Source: Streptococcus parasanguinis (GTDB lineage Bacteria > Bacillota > Bacilli > Lactobacillales > Streptococcaceae). Taken from it: a DNA stretch of 28,715 nucleotides. Numbering within the stretch: the stretch's first letter is position 1; each line of letters starts with the position of its first letter. Location of the stretch: contig JAGZZN010000022.1 of NCBI GenBank assembly GCA_018377375.1, positions 1-28,715 of the forward strand, written 5' to 3'. Of this stretch, positions 1-8,073 are shown one piece after another. The notes below the pieces were generated by a model that ran no database searches, was not told where the DNA came from, and saw only the letters and a list, made by a program, of their open reading frames with translations. The translations under genes were made by a program, and so were the position numbers.

Positions 1-1
1 G

Positions 2-137
2 ATTTCGTCGTCCCACCTCCGCACAGTTGAGTAGGGCTGTAAAAGCTGATGAAATCAGCGTAGTAGAGCCCACTCAACCACTGCGTCTTGCTCGACAATG
101 CAAAGACAATTGAGAGGCTAGGACTTTTGTCCCAGCC
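2..137 (-). repeat. Structured intergenic repeat, left copy
   Basis: Positions 2-99 are the exact reverse complement of 28618-28715 (98 of 98 bases), and 108-137 are the exact reverse complement of 28579-28608 (30 of 30). The 8-9 bases in between differ. The element folds well: an inner hairpin (GCTGAT/ATCAGC, about 45-59) sits inside a longer interrupted stem (GTTGAGTAGGGCT against AGCCCACTCAAC, about 26-77). It therefore looks like a dispersed, transcribed or structure-forming streptococcal intergenic repeat. It contains no ORF. I do not recognise it as a BOX or RUP element. Confidence 0.85.
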
Positions 138-150
138 TCTTTTAGTCGGT
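114..150. terminator. Hairpin terminator at the edge of the left repeat
   Basis: GAGGCTaGGAC and GTCCcAGCCTC (114-139) pair around a TTTT loop with one A:C mismatch, and a TTTT run follows on the + strand. It would stop transcription coming from the left. It also lies just after the end of mntE on the minus strand, but its T-tract in that direction is poor. Confidence 0.6.
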
Positions 151-1332
151 TTTATTAGTAATTTGATGGAAAATCTTTTGCCAAGTTTCGTGGCGACGCC
201 AGAGACTGGTATGGATTTGACCGTCTAGTTCATAACGTATGAGTTTGGTTTTTTGGCTGATGGACTCGAGTTCAAAGTTTTGGAATTGAACTTGGTCGCT
301 TGCGAGAGCCTCTATTAATTCCGCTTTGTGGTGTTCGTGACCAGTATCGTCAATCAAGGTGTAATTATCCGCTAGCAATGTATCAAATTCTTGCTTAGCA
401 TAGAGGCGTTTTTCGTAGGTCAAGAGTTTCTTTTCAACGTTTTCGATCAGCTCATCTTCAGGAATCGAGCTAGGTTCTACATGGACGTCAATGTCAAAGA
501 CTCCAAATTCTTCTGTCAAGAGATCCTCGACTTCTTCTGTAATGGCATGACTTTCATAGACTGAAAGATCGGGATTCATTTCCAAGACAACGTCCAGATA
601 GATATTGCTTCCATAGGTCCGTCCGCGTTGATATTTCACACGCGCAATCTTAGGGAGTTTTAAAATAGCTTTTTCGTAATCTTCGAGGAGACTATCGTCA
701 AAGCCGTCTGAAAGACTAAAGGAAGATTCCATAAAAATATCGTAGGCTGTTTTGAGGATAAAGAAGGTGATGATGATGGCTGCGATTTTATCGACAATTG
801 GATAGTTAAAAGCACTAGCAGCGATCGCGATCGACGTTCCAAGAGAAGTGACGACGTCTGAAAGATTGTCTTTTGCGGCCGCTTTTAAGGCCTTTGATTT
901 AGCTCGTTTTGCTAAGCGAAGATTGTAGAAATAAACGCCTAGCATGACAAGGGCTGAAACCACTCCGACACCAACACCGAGTGGATCAATGCTAATGGTT
1001 TCATTGCTGAAGATCTTTTGGAGGGTATCGCGTAAGACATCAAAACCAACATAAAACATAATGATGGAGGTGACTAGACTAGCTAGATCCTCAATTTTCC
1101 AGTGACCAAACTTGTGATCACGGTCAGCAGGTTGGCGAGCGAGACGAATCCCGATGAGCAGGGCAGCATTGCTGATAATATCTGATAAGTTGTTAAATCC
1201 ATCAGCGACCAAACTAGAGGAGTGAAGCAGATGGCCAGTAGCTAATTTTGCTGAAGAAAGTAGTAAATAGGCTAAAATACTGATGATGGCACCACGTTCG
1301 GCCAGTTTTAAGTTACTGTATGGTTTTTCCAA
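142..1332 (-). CDS. mntE: Cation diffusion facilitator, manganese efflux protein MntE
   Basis: A 396-residue inner-membrane antiporter of the cation diffusion facilitator family, expected to export Mn2+ from the cytoplasm. About six membrane segments fill residues 10-210, followed by a cytoplasmic domain of about 90 residues and an extra C-terminal tail. The metal-site motif DGFNNLSD (residues 44-51) in TM2, HKFGHWKIE after TM3 and the second acidic motif KDNLSD in TM5 are all visible. The length and sequence match streptococcal MntE as I know it. Specificity for Mn over Zn, Fe or Co is inferred from family resemblance. The start is TTG, chosen because AGGAGG lies five bases upstream and no better ATG precedes the first membrane segment. 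The gene is divergent from pcrA and has its own promoter (1381-1409). Confidence 0.85.
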   Translation of the reverse strand: MEKPYSNLKLAERGAIISILAYLLLSSAKLATGHLLHSSSLVADGFNNLSDIISNAALLIGIRLARQPADRDHKFGHWKIEDLASLVTSIIMFYVGFDVLRDTLQKIFSNETISIDPLGVGVGVVSALVMLGVYFYNLRLAKRAKSKALKAAAKDNLSDVVTSLGTSIAIAASAFNYPIVDKIAAIIITFFILKTAYDIFMESSFSLSDGFDDSLLEDYEKAILKLPKIARVKYQRGRTYGSNIYLDVVLEMNPDLSVYESHAITEEVEDLLTEEFGVFDIDVHVEPSSIPEDELIENVEKKLLTYEKRLYAKQEFDTLLADNYTLIDDTGHEHHKAELIEALASDQVQFQNFELESISQKTKLIRYELDGQIHTSLWRRHETWQKIFHQITNKTD

Positions 1333-1380
1333 AATTTCCTCCTACAACCTCGGATATGAACCTGTTTTCTTTAAACTACT

Positions 1381-1409
1381 ATTATATCGTTTTTGGAAGG
1401 GAAATTCAA
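1381..1409 (-). promoter_or_regulatory. mntE promoter
   Basis: Read on the minus strand, TTGAAT (1404-1409) and a perfect TATAAT (1381-1386) are 17 bp apart. They lie about 50 bp upstream of the AGGAGG/TTG start of mntE. Confidence 0.7.
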
Positions 1410-1445
1410 ATGAGTCTTTTTTAAAAGAAGCTAGGTCGGTTTTTG

Positions 1446-1454
1446 TGGTATAAT
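1446..1454 (+). promoter_or_regulatory. pcrA extended -10 promoter
   Basis: TGGTATAAT is a perfect extended -10 element 30 bp upstream of the pcrA ATG, with no good -35. The same TGGTATAAT core precedes truB (8170-8178). Confidence 0.7.
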
Positions 1455-1483
1455 AGAACGATTGAATGAATGAGGAGTATGAG

Positions 1484-3769
1484 ATGAATCCTTTATTGAA
1501 TGGTATGAATGACCGCCAAGCGGAGGCGGTCCAAACGACAGAAGGTCCCCTCTTGATCATGGCGGGGGCTGGGTCTGGTAAGACACGTGTCTTGACCCAT
1601 CGTATTGCCTACTTAATTGATGAAAAAATGGTCAATCCTTGGAATATTTTGGCCATTACCTTTACCAATAAAGCCGCTCGGGAGATGAAGGAGCGGGCTT
1701 ATCAGCTAAATCCGGCGACTCAAGACTGCTTGATCGCCACCTTCCACTCCATGTGTGTGCGCATCCTCCGTCGAGATGCGGATCACATTGGCTACAATCG
1801 CAACTTTACCATTGTTGATCCAGGTGAGCAACGAACACTGATGAAACGTATTCTCAAGCAGTTAAACTTGGATCCTAAGAAATGGAATGAACGAACCATT
1901 TTGGGAACTATTTCCAATGCCAAGAATGACTTAATTGATGAAGTGGCTTATGCCGCCCAAGCGGGGGATATGTACACCCAGATCGTAGCCAAGTGCTATG
2001 AGGCTTACCAAAAGGAACTCCGTCAGTCAGAAGCAGTGGACTTTGATGATTTGATTATGCTGACCTTGCGTCTTTTTGATCAGCATCCAGATGTACTGAC
2101 CTACTACCAGCAGAAGTTCCAATACATCCATGTAGATGAGTACCAAGATACCAACCATGCCCAGTACCAACTGGTCAAACTCTTGGCTTCACGTTTTAAA
2201 AATATCTGTGTCGTTGGGGATGCGGACCAGTCTATTTATGGCTGGCGTGGTGCGGATATGCAGAATATCTTGGATTTTGAGAAGGATTATCCTCAAGCCA
2301 AGGTTGTTTTATTGGAGGAAAACTATCGTTCAACCAAAACCATTCTCCAAGCAGCTAATGACGTTATTAAAAACAATAAAAATCGCCGTCCTAAGAACCT
2401 ATGGACTCAAAATGCGGATGGGGAAGAGATTGTCTATTACCGGGCTAATGACGAGCAGGATGAAGCGGTCTTTGTTGCTAAAACGATTGAAGAGTTGAGT
2501 CGGAAAGCGGGCTACAAGCACCGTGATTTTGCGGTTCTCTACCGGACCAATGCCCAGTCACGGACCATTGAAGAAGCGCTGCTCAAGTCCAACATTCCCT
2601 ATACCATGGTAGGGGGCACCAAGTTCTACAGCCGGAAGGAAATTCGGGATGTCATTGCTTATCTGAACTTGATTGCCAACCTCAGTGACAATATCAGTTT
2701 TGAGCGCATTATCAATGAACCCAAGCGGGGTATCGGACCAGGTACAGTGGATAAGATACGCGATTTTGCCCAAATGCAAGAGACTTCGCTCCTAGATGCT
2801 TCGGCCAATATCATGCTCTCAGGCATTAAAGGAAAAGCTGCTCAAGCCATCTGGGACTTTGCCAATCTCATTCTTGATTTGAGAGAAAGATTGGACCAGC
2901 TAACCATTACAGAGTTGGTCGAAGAAGTCCTTGACAAGACAGGTTATATGACGGCCCTAATCAATCAGGGAAATTTGGAAAGTCAGGCCCGCATCGAGAA
3001 TATCCAAGAGTTCCTGTCTGTTACCAAAAATTTTGATGAAAACGAGGAAACCGTCGAAGACGAAACAGGTGTGGAAACTTTAAGTCGCTTCTTGAATGAT
3101 TTGGCCTTGATTGCCGATACAGACGATGGAGCGCAAGAGACCTCAGAAGTGACCTTGATGACTCTTCACGCGGCTAAAGGATTGGAGTTTCCAGTTGTCT
3201 TCTTGATTGGGATGGAAGAAAATGTCTTTCCTCTTAGTCGTGCAGCAGAGGATCCAGATGAGTTGGAGGAAGAACGTCGTTTGGCTTACGTGGGGATCAC
3301 GCGGGCAGAGAAGGTTCTCTTTTTGACCAATGCCAATTCTCGTTTGCTCTTTGGGCGGACCAGCTACAACCGTCCGACGCGCTTTATCAATGAAATTAGC
3401 TCAGATTTGTTAAGCTACCAAGGATTAGCGCGTCCAGTCAACACTAGTTTTAAGGCTTCTTATAGTAATGGTGGCGGAACAACCTTTGGAAAAGGCATGA
3501 GTCTGTCACAAGCCCTTCAAGAGCGCAAGAGACAAGCAGCTCCAAGTGCTCTCACGTCATCAAGCCTACCCTTTGGCAATGGTAACCGAGCGGGTGCCAA
3601 AGAAACTGTTGCTTGGTCTATTGGCGACATTGCCATTCACAAGAAGTGGGGCGAAGGAACCGTGCTTGAGGTATCAGGGAGTGGCAACACCCAAGAGCTC
3701 AAGATCAACTTCCCAGAAGTGGGGCTCAAGAAACTCTTGGCAAGTGTCGCGCCGATTGAGAAGAAATAA
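1484..3769 (+). CDS. pcrA: ATP-dependent DNA helicase PcrA (UvrD family)
   Basis: A 761-residue SF1A 3'-5' helicase acting in nucleotide-excision repair, replication restart and removal of recombination intermediates. All superfamily motifs are visible in order: Q motif (NDRQAEAV), Walker A AGAGSGKT (27-34, Lys33), DEYQDTN (Walker B), GDADQSIYGWRGA, LEENYRS, LYRTNAQSR, TLHAAKGLEFPVVF, YVGITRAEK. A C-terminal Tudor-like region (HKKWGEGTVLEV) follows, which in PcrA contacts RNA polymerase. The start at 1484 is preferred over an upstream in-frame ATG at 1466: GAGGAG lies just before it and the protein then begins MNPLLNGMND, as in other streptococcal PcrA. The gene is alone on its strand. No terminator directly follows it; the first clear one is at 4059. 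Confidence 0.97.
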   Translation: MNPLLNGMNDRQAEAVQTTEGPLLIMAGAGSGKTRVLTHRIAYLIDEKMVNPWNILAITFTNKAAREMKERAYQLNPATQDCLIATFHSMCVRILRRDADHIGYNRNFTIVDPGEQRTLMKRILKQLNLDPKKWNERTILGTISNAKNDLIDEVAYAAQAGDMYTQIVAKCYEAYQKELRQSEAVDFDDLIMLTLRLFDQHPDVLTYYQQKFQYIHVDEYQDTNHAQYQLVKLLASRFKNICVVGDADQSIYGWRGADMQNILDFEKDYPQAKVVLLEENYRSTKTILQAANDVIKNNKNRRPKNLWTQNADGEEIVYYRANDEQDEAVFVAKTIEELSRKAGYKHRDFAVLYRTNAQSRTIEEALLKSNIPYTMVGGTKFYSRKEIRDVIAYLNLIANLSDNISFERIINEPKRGIGPGTVDKIRDFAQMQETSLLDASANIMLSGIKGKAAQAIWDFANLILDLRERLDQLTITELVEEVLDKTGYMTALINQGNLESQARIENIQEFLSVTKNFDENEETVEDETGVETLSRFLNDLALIADTDDGAQETSEVTLMTLHAAKGLEFPVVFLIGMEENVFPLSRAAEDPDELEEERRLAYVGITRAEKVLFLTNANSRLLFGRTSYNRPTRFINEISSDLLSYQGLARPVNTSFKASYSNGGGTTFGKGMSLSQALQERKRQAAPSALTSSSLPFGNGNRAGAKETVAWSIGDIAIHKKWGEGTVLEVSGSGNTQELKINFPEVGLKKLLASVAPIEKK

Positions 3770-3812
3770 ACTGGAGCCAGTAAGCTAAGTGTACTGTTTC
3801 AGATCATAAACA

Positions 3813-3887
3813 TGCACTATCTCCTTGAGGATCTAATTTGTTACTGCAAGAAAAAGTTCCAAGAAAAGAACTTCTGGGAATAGTGCA
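3813..3887. repeat. Nested inverted-repeat element A in the pcrA-DUF2130 gap
   Basis: TGCACTAT (3813-3820) and ATAGTGCA (3880-3887) are a perfect 8-bp inverted repeat. Inside it, 3857-3865 and 3872-3880 form a hairpin (TTCC-A-AGAA against TTCT-G-GGAA, 6-base loop). There is no ORF. It lies in the 370-bp gene-free gap 3770-4139, immediately 5' of element B. It could be part of one larger structured RNA or a separate remnant. Confidence 0.55.
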
Positions 3888-3896
3888 GAATAGGTT

Positions 3897-4034
3897 GAGA
3901 CTTTTCGCCGTGAGGAAAGCACCAGAAACACATCAGTTTCTGGTGCTCGGTAGATTTGAGACGTGAGGCTCAAATCTAAGGTATGGAATCCCCAAGGGAG
4001 TCGCTGCCGTCCGTCCTCACCTAAGAAAAGTCTC
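3897..4034. repeat. Structured element B: terminal inverted repeats enclosing two strong hairpins
   Basis: The ends are inverted repeats: GAGACTTTTC-gcc-GTGAGG (3897-3915) against the complement of 4015-4034 (GAGACTTTTC-ttag-GTGAGG). Inside are a perfect 12-bp hairpin (3918-3929/3936-3947, 6-base loop), a 10-bp hairpin (3951-3960/3969-3978) and a weaker one around 3987-3996. The layout is that of a multi-branched RNA or a MITE-like cell. Nothing in it looks like coding sequence. A rho-independent terminator follows 25 bp downstream. I do not recognise the family. Confidence 0.65.
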
Positions 4035-4058
4035 TATAGAGGAATGAATATTCAGTTG

Positions 4059-4092
4059 AAACCAGCAAGCCTCGTTTGCTGGTTTTGATTTT
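4059..4092 (+). terminator. Rho-independent terminator after the structured gap
   Basis: AAACCAGCAA (4059-4068) pairs with TTGCTGGTTT (4076-4085) around a 7-base loop, followed by a TTTTGATTTT tail. It ends either pcrA transcription or a small RNA made from the preceding structured elements. Confidence 0.85.
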
Positions 4093-4102
4093 ACAGGTGG
4101 CA

Positions 4103-4111
4103 TGATATAAT
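4103..4111 (+). promoter_or_regulatory. Extended -10 promoter of the DUF2130 gene
   Basis: TGATATAAT (extended -10, perfect TATAAT at 4106-4111) lies 28 bp before the ATG. A possible -35 (TTGATT, 4085-4090) overlaps the T-tail of the preceding terminator and is 15 bp away, which is short. Confidence 0.65.
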
Positions 4112-4139
4112 ATACTAAGAATAGAGAAAGAGGCATACT

Positions 4140-5414
4140 ATGAACGAAATCAAGTGTCCCAACTGTGGGGAAGTTTTTACAGTTAATGAAAGTCAATACA
4201 GCGAGCTCTTGTCACAGGTACGGACAGCTGAGTTTGACAAGGAAATTCATGAGCGAATTCGGCAAGAGTTGGCTTTAGCTGAGCAAAAGGCCCTTAACGA
4301 GCAACAAGAGAAGTTAGCCAAGAAGGACCAAGAAATCGCTCAGTTACAAAACCAGATTCAACAGTTTGATACCGAAAAAGAATTGGCGAAAAAGGAAGTA
4401 GAGCAAACCGCTAGCCAAAGTCTGCTAGAGAAAGAAAAAGAAGTTCAACAACTTGAGAATCAGCTGGCGACCTTGCGCTTGGAGCACGAAAATCAGCTTC
4501 AAAAGACGCTTTCTGACCTAGAGAAAGAAAGAGATCAGGTCAAAAATCAGCTTCTTTTACAAGAAAAAGAAAACGAGCTTTCTCTTGCTTCGGTGAAACA
4601 AAACTATGAAGCACAGCTCAAGGCAGCTAGTGAGCAGGTTGAGTTTTACAAGAATTTCAAGGCCCAACAATCTACAAAAGCTATTGGTGAAAGTCTAGAA
4701 CAGTATGCGGAGAGCGAGTTTAATAAGGTTCGTAGTTTCGCCTTCCCAAATGCCTATTTCGAAAAGGACAACAAAGTCTCTGCGCGTGGTTCTAAAGGAG
4801 ACTTCATCTTCCGTGATTTTGATGAAAATGGGCTGGAATTCATTTCCATTATGTTTGAGATGAAAAATGAAGCGGATGGAACTGAGAAAAAGCATAAGAA
4901 TGCAGACTTCTACAAAGAGTTGGACAAGGACCGTCGAGAAAAAAACTGTGAGTATGCTGTATTAGTATCGATGTTAGAAGCCGATAATGACTACTTCAAC
5001 ACAGGGATTGTGGATGTCAGTCATGAGTATGAGAAGATGTATGTCGTTCGTCCTCAGTTCTTTATCCAGATTATTGGGCTCTTGCGAAATGCGGCCCTTA
5101 ATTCCCTTAAATACAAGCAGGAATTGGCGCTTGTCCGTGAGCAAAATATTGATATTACCCACTTTGAAGAAGACCTAGACGCCTTCAAGGTTGCCTTTGC
5201 TAAGAACTACAATTCAGCCTCGGTCAACTTTGGCAAGGCCATCGATGAAATCGACAAAGCCATTAAGCGGATGGAAGAAGTCAAGAAATTCCTCACCACA
5301 TCAGAAAATCAACTCCGCCTCGCCAACAACAAGCTGGATGATGTATCAGTCAAAAAATTGACTCGGAAGAATCCTACCATGAAGGCTAAGTTTGATGCCT
5401 TGAAAGAAGACTAG
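4140..5414 (+). CDS. DUF2130 protein: zinc ribbon, coiled coil and PD-(D/E)XK-like domain
   Basis: A 424-residue cytoplasmic protein of the DUF2130 family, whose cellular role is unknown to me. It begins with a half zinc-ribbon, CPNCG (Cys6, Cys9). A long Gln/Glu/Lys-rich coiled coil follows (about residues 20-180), then a globular C-terminal domain. That domain has GDFIFRD (Asp221) on one strand and FEMKNE (Glu240-x-Lys242) on the next, with AVLVSML on a later strand, the order expected of a PD-(D/E)XK nuclease core. The architecture (coiled coil plus nuclease-like fold) recalls RmuC in outline, but I see no direct similarity. The start is set by AAAGAGG six bases upstream. The stop codon lies in the AGGAGG that serves the next gene, so it is probably co-transcribed with the acetyltransferase. 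Confidence 0.8.
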   Translation: MNEIKCPNCGEVFTVNESQYSELLSQVRTAEFDKEIHERIRQELALAEQKALNEQQEKLAKKDQEIAQLQNQIQQFDTEKELAKKEVEQTASQSLLEKEKEVQQLENQLATLRLEHENQLQKTLSDLEKERDQVKNQLLLQEKENELSLASVKQNYEAQLKAASEQVEFYKNFKAQQSTKAIGESLEQYAESEFNKVRSFAFPNAYFEKDNKVSARGSKGDFIFRDFDENGLEFISIMFEMKNEADGTEKKHKNADFYKELDKDRREKNCEYAVLVSMLEADNDYFNTGIVDVSHEYEKMYVVRPQFFIQIIGLLRNAALNSLKYKQELALVREQNIDITHFEEDLDAFKVAFAKNYNSASVNFGKAIDEIDKAIKRMEEVKKFLTTSENQLRLANNKLDDVSVKKLTRKNPTMKAKFDALKED

Positions 5415-5423
5415 GAGGCTCCT

Positions 5424-5867
5424 ATGCAGATACGAAAAGCAACTATAAAAGATGCTGAAGCCCTACTGTCTTTATACGAAGACTTGGGCTATCCAACGAG
5501 CGCTTCTAAGCTGTCTCGACGTTTAGAAATGATTCTTTCTCAACCACATTATGGCTGTCTTCTAGCTGAAAGAAACGGAGAAATTTTAGGTTTCTTAGGT
5601 TATGCAAAGCTCTTCTTTTTTGAAGCAGATGGATCTTACTATCGTATTTTGGCTTTGTCAGTTGCAAAAGAAGCAAGACGACAAGGAATTGCTAGTAGGC
5701 TAATTGATGAATTGAAAAAACAAGCGCTAAAAGAAGGAGTTAAGGCACTGGCTCTAAATAGTGGATTAACCGCTGAACGAAATGCTGCACATCAGTTTTA
5801 TCAGGCGGTTGGATTTGAAAAAGTGACTGCCGGCTTTGCCTTGCATTTAAAAACTCAACATAAATAA
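5424..5867 (+). CDS. GNAT-family N-acetyltransferase
   Basis: A 147-residue single-domain acyl-CoA N-acetyltransferase. Motif A is visible: the strand ILALSV (75-80), then EARRQGIASRLI (83-94), containing the RxxGxA pyrophosphate-binding loop. The C-terminal NAAHQFYQAVGFEK is the classic motif B. The substrate cannot be told; small metabolites, antibiotics or protein N-termini are all possible. Its Shine-Dalgarno AGGAGG overlaps the stop codon of the preceding DUF2130 gene and sits in a 13-base palindrome TAGGAGGCTCCTA reaching into the start codon, so translation is likely coupled. The base composition is somewhat more A+T-rich than the flanking housekeeping genes. The hydrolase gene starts 31 bp downstream. 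Confidence 0.85.
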   Translation: MQIRKATIKDAEALLSLYEDLGYPTSASKLSRRLEMILSQPHYGCLLAERNGEILGFLGYAKLFFFEADGSYYRILALSVAKEARRQGIASRLIDELKKQALKEGVKALALNSGLTAERNAAHQFYQAVGFEKVTAGFALHLKTQHK

Positions 5868-5898
5868 ATCATGAAAAAATAGTAGAGGGAACGAAGTA

Positions 5899-6699
5899 AT
5901 GTCTTCAACAAAAGGGAAAACCTTATATTTTAACAATAAGAGCATGGACTATGTAACATTTGGAAAAGGTAAGCAGCCATTAGTGATCATACCAGGCTTG
6001 GGGGATGGGCTTCAGACCGTTAAAGGAAAGGCACAGCTCTTTTCTCTCTCGTATCGTCTACTTGCTAAACGTTATAAAATCTATGTTTTTTCTCGAATCA
6101 ATGAGCTGAGACAGGGCTATACGACGTGGGATATGGCAGCAGATGTAGCAGAAGCAATGGAGACACTAAACCTAGATACCGCTTATGTTATGGGGATTTC
6201 ACAAGGTGGAATGATTGCCCAATGGCTAGCTGCAGATTTTCCAGAAAAGGTTCAAAAGCTCATTTTAGCCGTGACCACTGCAAAACCTAGTCAACTTGCT
6301 AGAGAACGAATTGAGCATTGGCAAAAACTCAGTCAATCTGGAAATTTTAAGCATCTCATGCTGGATATTGCAAAGCATTCCTATACGCAAAAGAGTTATC
6401 ATAAATGGCGATTACTTTATAATATCATGGGTTGCTTGGGGCGAATCAAAGATGAGAAACGAATTTCCATTCAGTCTCAGTCTTGCCTGGAACATAATAG
6501 CCTTGAGGTCTTAAAAGAAATTCATTGTCCGACCTTGGTTCTTGGTGCCCTCGAAGATGATGTGATCGGTGTGAAGGGATCCAAAGAACTGGCAAAAGCG
6601 ATTTCGGATTGTCAGCTCCTTATTCTGAAGCATTCAGGTCATGCTCTGTATGAAGAAAATAAAGCATTTCAAGAGGCTGTCTGTGGATTTTTAAACTAA
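5899..6699 (+). CDS. Alpha/beta-fold hydrolase
   Basis: A 266-residue serine hydrolase of the alpha/beta superfamily, with no signal peptide, so cytoplasmic. The oxyanion loop IIPGLGDG (30-37), nucleophile elbow GISQGG (Ser101), acid EDD near 219-221 and catalytic HSGHALY (His248) are all present and correctly ordered. A short helical cap lies between about 125 and 205. Family members include esterases, C-C hydrolases and haloperoxidase-like enzymes; I cannot name the substrate. The start has AGAGGGA about nine bases upstream. It is the last gene of the short run DUF2130-GNAT-hydrolase and ends at the bidirectional terminator 6698-6725. Confidence 0.88.
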   Translation: MSSTKGKTLYFNNKSMDYVTFGKGKQPLVIIPGLGDGLQTVKGKAQLFSLSYRLLAKRYKIYVFSRINELRQGYTTWDMAADVAEAMETLNLDTAYVMGISQGGMIAQWLAADFPEKVQKLILAVTTAKPSQLARERIEHWQKLSQSGNFKHLMLDIAKHSYTQKSYHKWRLLYNIMGCLGRIKDEKRISIQSQSCLEHNSLEVLKEIHCPTLVLGALEDDVIGVKGSKELAKAISDCQLLILKHSGHALYEENKAFQEAVCGFLN

Positions 6700-6725
6700 A
6701 AAAGCTGGAATTTTCCAGCTTTTTT
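6698..6725. terminator. Bidirectional terminator between the hydrolase and har
   Basis: AAAAAAGCTGGAA and TTCCAGCTTTTTT form a symmetric hairpin with A-tract and T-tract flanks. It therefore works for the hydrolase on + and the oxidoreductase on -, which converge here. Confidence 0.92.
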
Positions 6726-6732
6726 ATGTTAG

Positions 6733-8049
6733 TTAAATCGCAAAGAGATCGTTTAGGTTTTCTGCCATGGTTGGGTGGGTAAAGATTTGTTTTGCGATGT
6801 AAGTATAAGGAATCTTGTTGTCCATGGCCATAGTGATCAGGTTGATGAGTTCGCCTGCAGCTTCTCCAAAGAGAGTTGCTCCAAGGATTTCTTTGGTTTC
6901 TGGATTGACCACAGCTTTGAAGGCACCTCGAAGGTCTGCATTGACATGTCCGCGAGGCATGGCAGCAACTGGCAATTCTTTGACAGCAACTGGAAGTCCT
7001 TTGTCGCGTGCTTCTTGCTCAGTCAAGCCGACTTGGGCCAATGGAGGAGCAATGAAGAGTGTTGTCGCATAGTTTCCGCGTGTTTCGAGATTGTAGCTAC
7101 CATCTCCTGTAAGGTAGTTGAAGACGATGCGGAAGTCATCGAGTGACATGTAAGTGAATTGAGGGCCACCATTGACATCCCCAACCGCAAATACACCAGG
7201 GACGCTGGTTTCCAAATGACGGTTAACTTGGATCGCTCCACGATCGGTGACTTGGATATCTGTATTTTCAAGACCAAGTCCAGCTGTGTTTGGCTTACGT
7301 CCTGTTGCGTAAAGAAGAATATCGAATTCGAAATCCCCTTTATCCGTTACAACCGTTAAGCTGTTTTGGCCATCTTTGATTTCTTGGGTATGAACGCCTT
7401 GCAAGAATTGAATGCCATCTTCTTCAAGGTAGCCTTTTGCAAGAGCTGCAATGCTTGGCTCGATCCGTGGCAAGAATGCTTCAGAAGCATCCAATACTGT
7501 TACTTGGCTACCCAAGGTATTGTAGAGATGGGCAAATTCCAATCCGATAGGTCCACCACCAAGGACGCCCAGGCGTTTTGGTAGGTTTTCCAAACGTTGA
7601 ATACCGGTTGAATCCACAGCAAATTTGCTTTCAGCAAGCCCTGGGATTGGAAGGATAGTTGGCACCGCACCAGTATTAATAATAATGGTTTCAGCAGTCA
7701 ATTCTTCCTTTTCATCTCCAGCTTGAATTTCGATGACCTTATTGGAAAGGAATCGAGCTGTCGCATCAATAATGTCTACACCCGTTCCAGCAATGGTTGC
7801 ATAGTTCTTGCCATTGAGACGAGTGGTGACCGCATTTTTTTCGCTCATAGCTTGCTCAAAATCCAAGCCTTTTTCTGCGGCAACAATCAAGGTCTTAGTG
7901 GGAATACAAGCGATATTGATACAAGTACCACCATACATAGACTTGCTCTTTTCAATTAGAGCGACTTTTTTCCCTTGGCTTGATAATTTCGCTGCGAGTG
8001 TTTTACCAGCTTTACCAAATCCAATAACAATAACATCATACATTAACAT
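6733..8049 (-). CDS. har: FAD-dependent disulfide oxidoreductase, hypothiocyanous acid reductase (Har/RclA) type
   Basis: A 438-residue class I pyridine nucleotide-disulfide oxidoreductase. It has an N-terminal FAD Rossmann motif (VIVIGFGKAGKTLA), the redox-active pair GGTCINIACIPTK (Cys43, Cys48, CX4C), an NAD(P)H motif (LGVLGGGPIGLEFA), ATGRKPNT, a second FAD motif ending in VFAVGDV, and the C-terminal HPTMAEN supplying the His-Glu pair. The length and the active-site variant INIACIP rather than VNVGCVP match the pneumococcal flavoprotein described as hypothiocyanous acid reductase and E. coli RclA. These enzymes protect against HOSCN made by salivary peroxidases. Glutathione reductase or mercuric reductase are less likely because of the active-site sequence and length. 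The start is the first ATG of ATGTTAATGTATG, eight bases after AAGG. Confidence 0.85.
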   Translation of the reverse strand: MLMYDVIVIGFGKAGKTLAAKLSSQGKKVALIEKSKSMYGGTCINIACIPTKTLIVAAEKGLDFEQAMSEKNAVTTRLNGKNYATIAGTGVDIIDATARFLSNKVIEIQAGDEKEELTAETIIINTGAVPTILPIPGLAESKFAVDSTGIQRLENLPKRLGVLGGGPIGLEFAHLYNTLGSQVTVLDASEAFLPRIEPSIAALAKGYLEEDGIQFLQGVHTQEIKDGQNSLTVVTDKGDFEFDILLYATGRKPNTAGLGLENTDIQVTDRGAIQVNRHLETSVPGVFAVGDVNGGPQFTYMSLDDFRIVFNYLTGDGSYNLETRGNYATTLFIAPPLAQVGLTEQEARDKGLPVAVKELPVAAMPRGHVNADLRGAFKAVVNPETKEILGATLFGEAAGELINLITMAMDNKIPYTYIAKQIFTHPTMAENLNDLFAI

Positions 8050-8073
8050 ATGTTACACCTTCTTTCGTTTTCT

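Noticed and set aside
2..137. Terminal repeats as BOX, RUP or an insertion sequence end
   Set aside because: The sequence does not resemble BOX or RUP modules as I know them, and no transposase lies next to either copy.
6733..8049. Glutathione or mercuric reductase
   Set aside because: The active site INIACIP, the 438-residue length and the lack of extra heavy-metal cysteines fit the Har/RclA group better.
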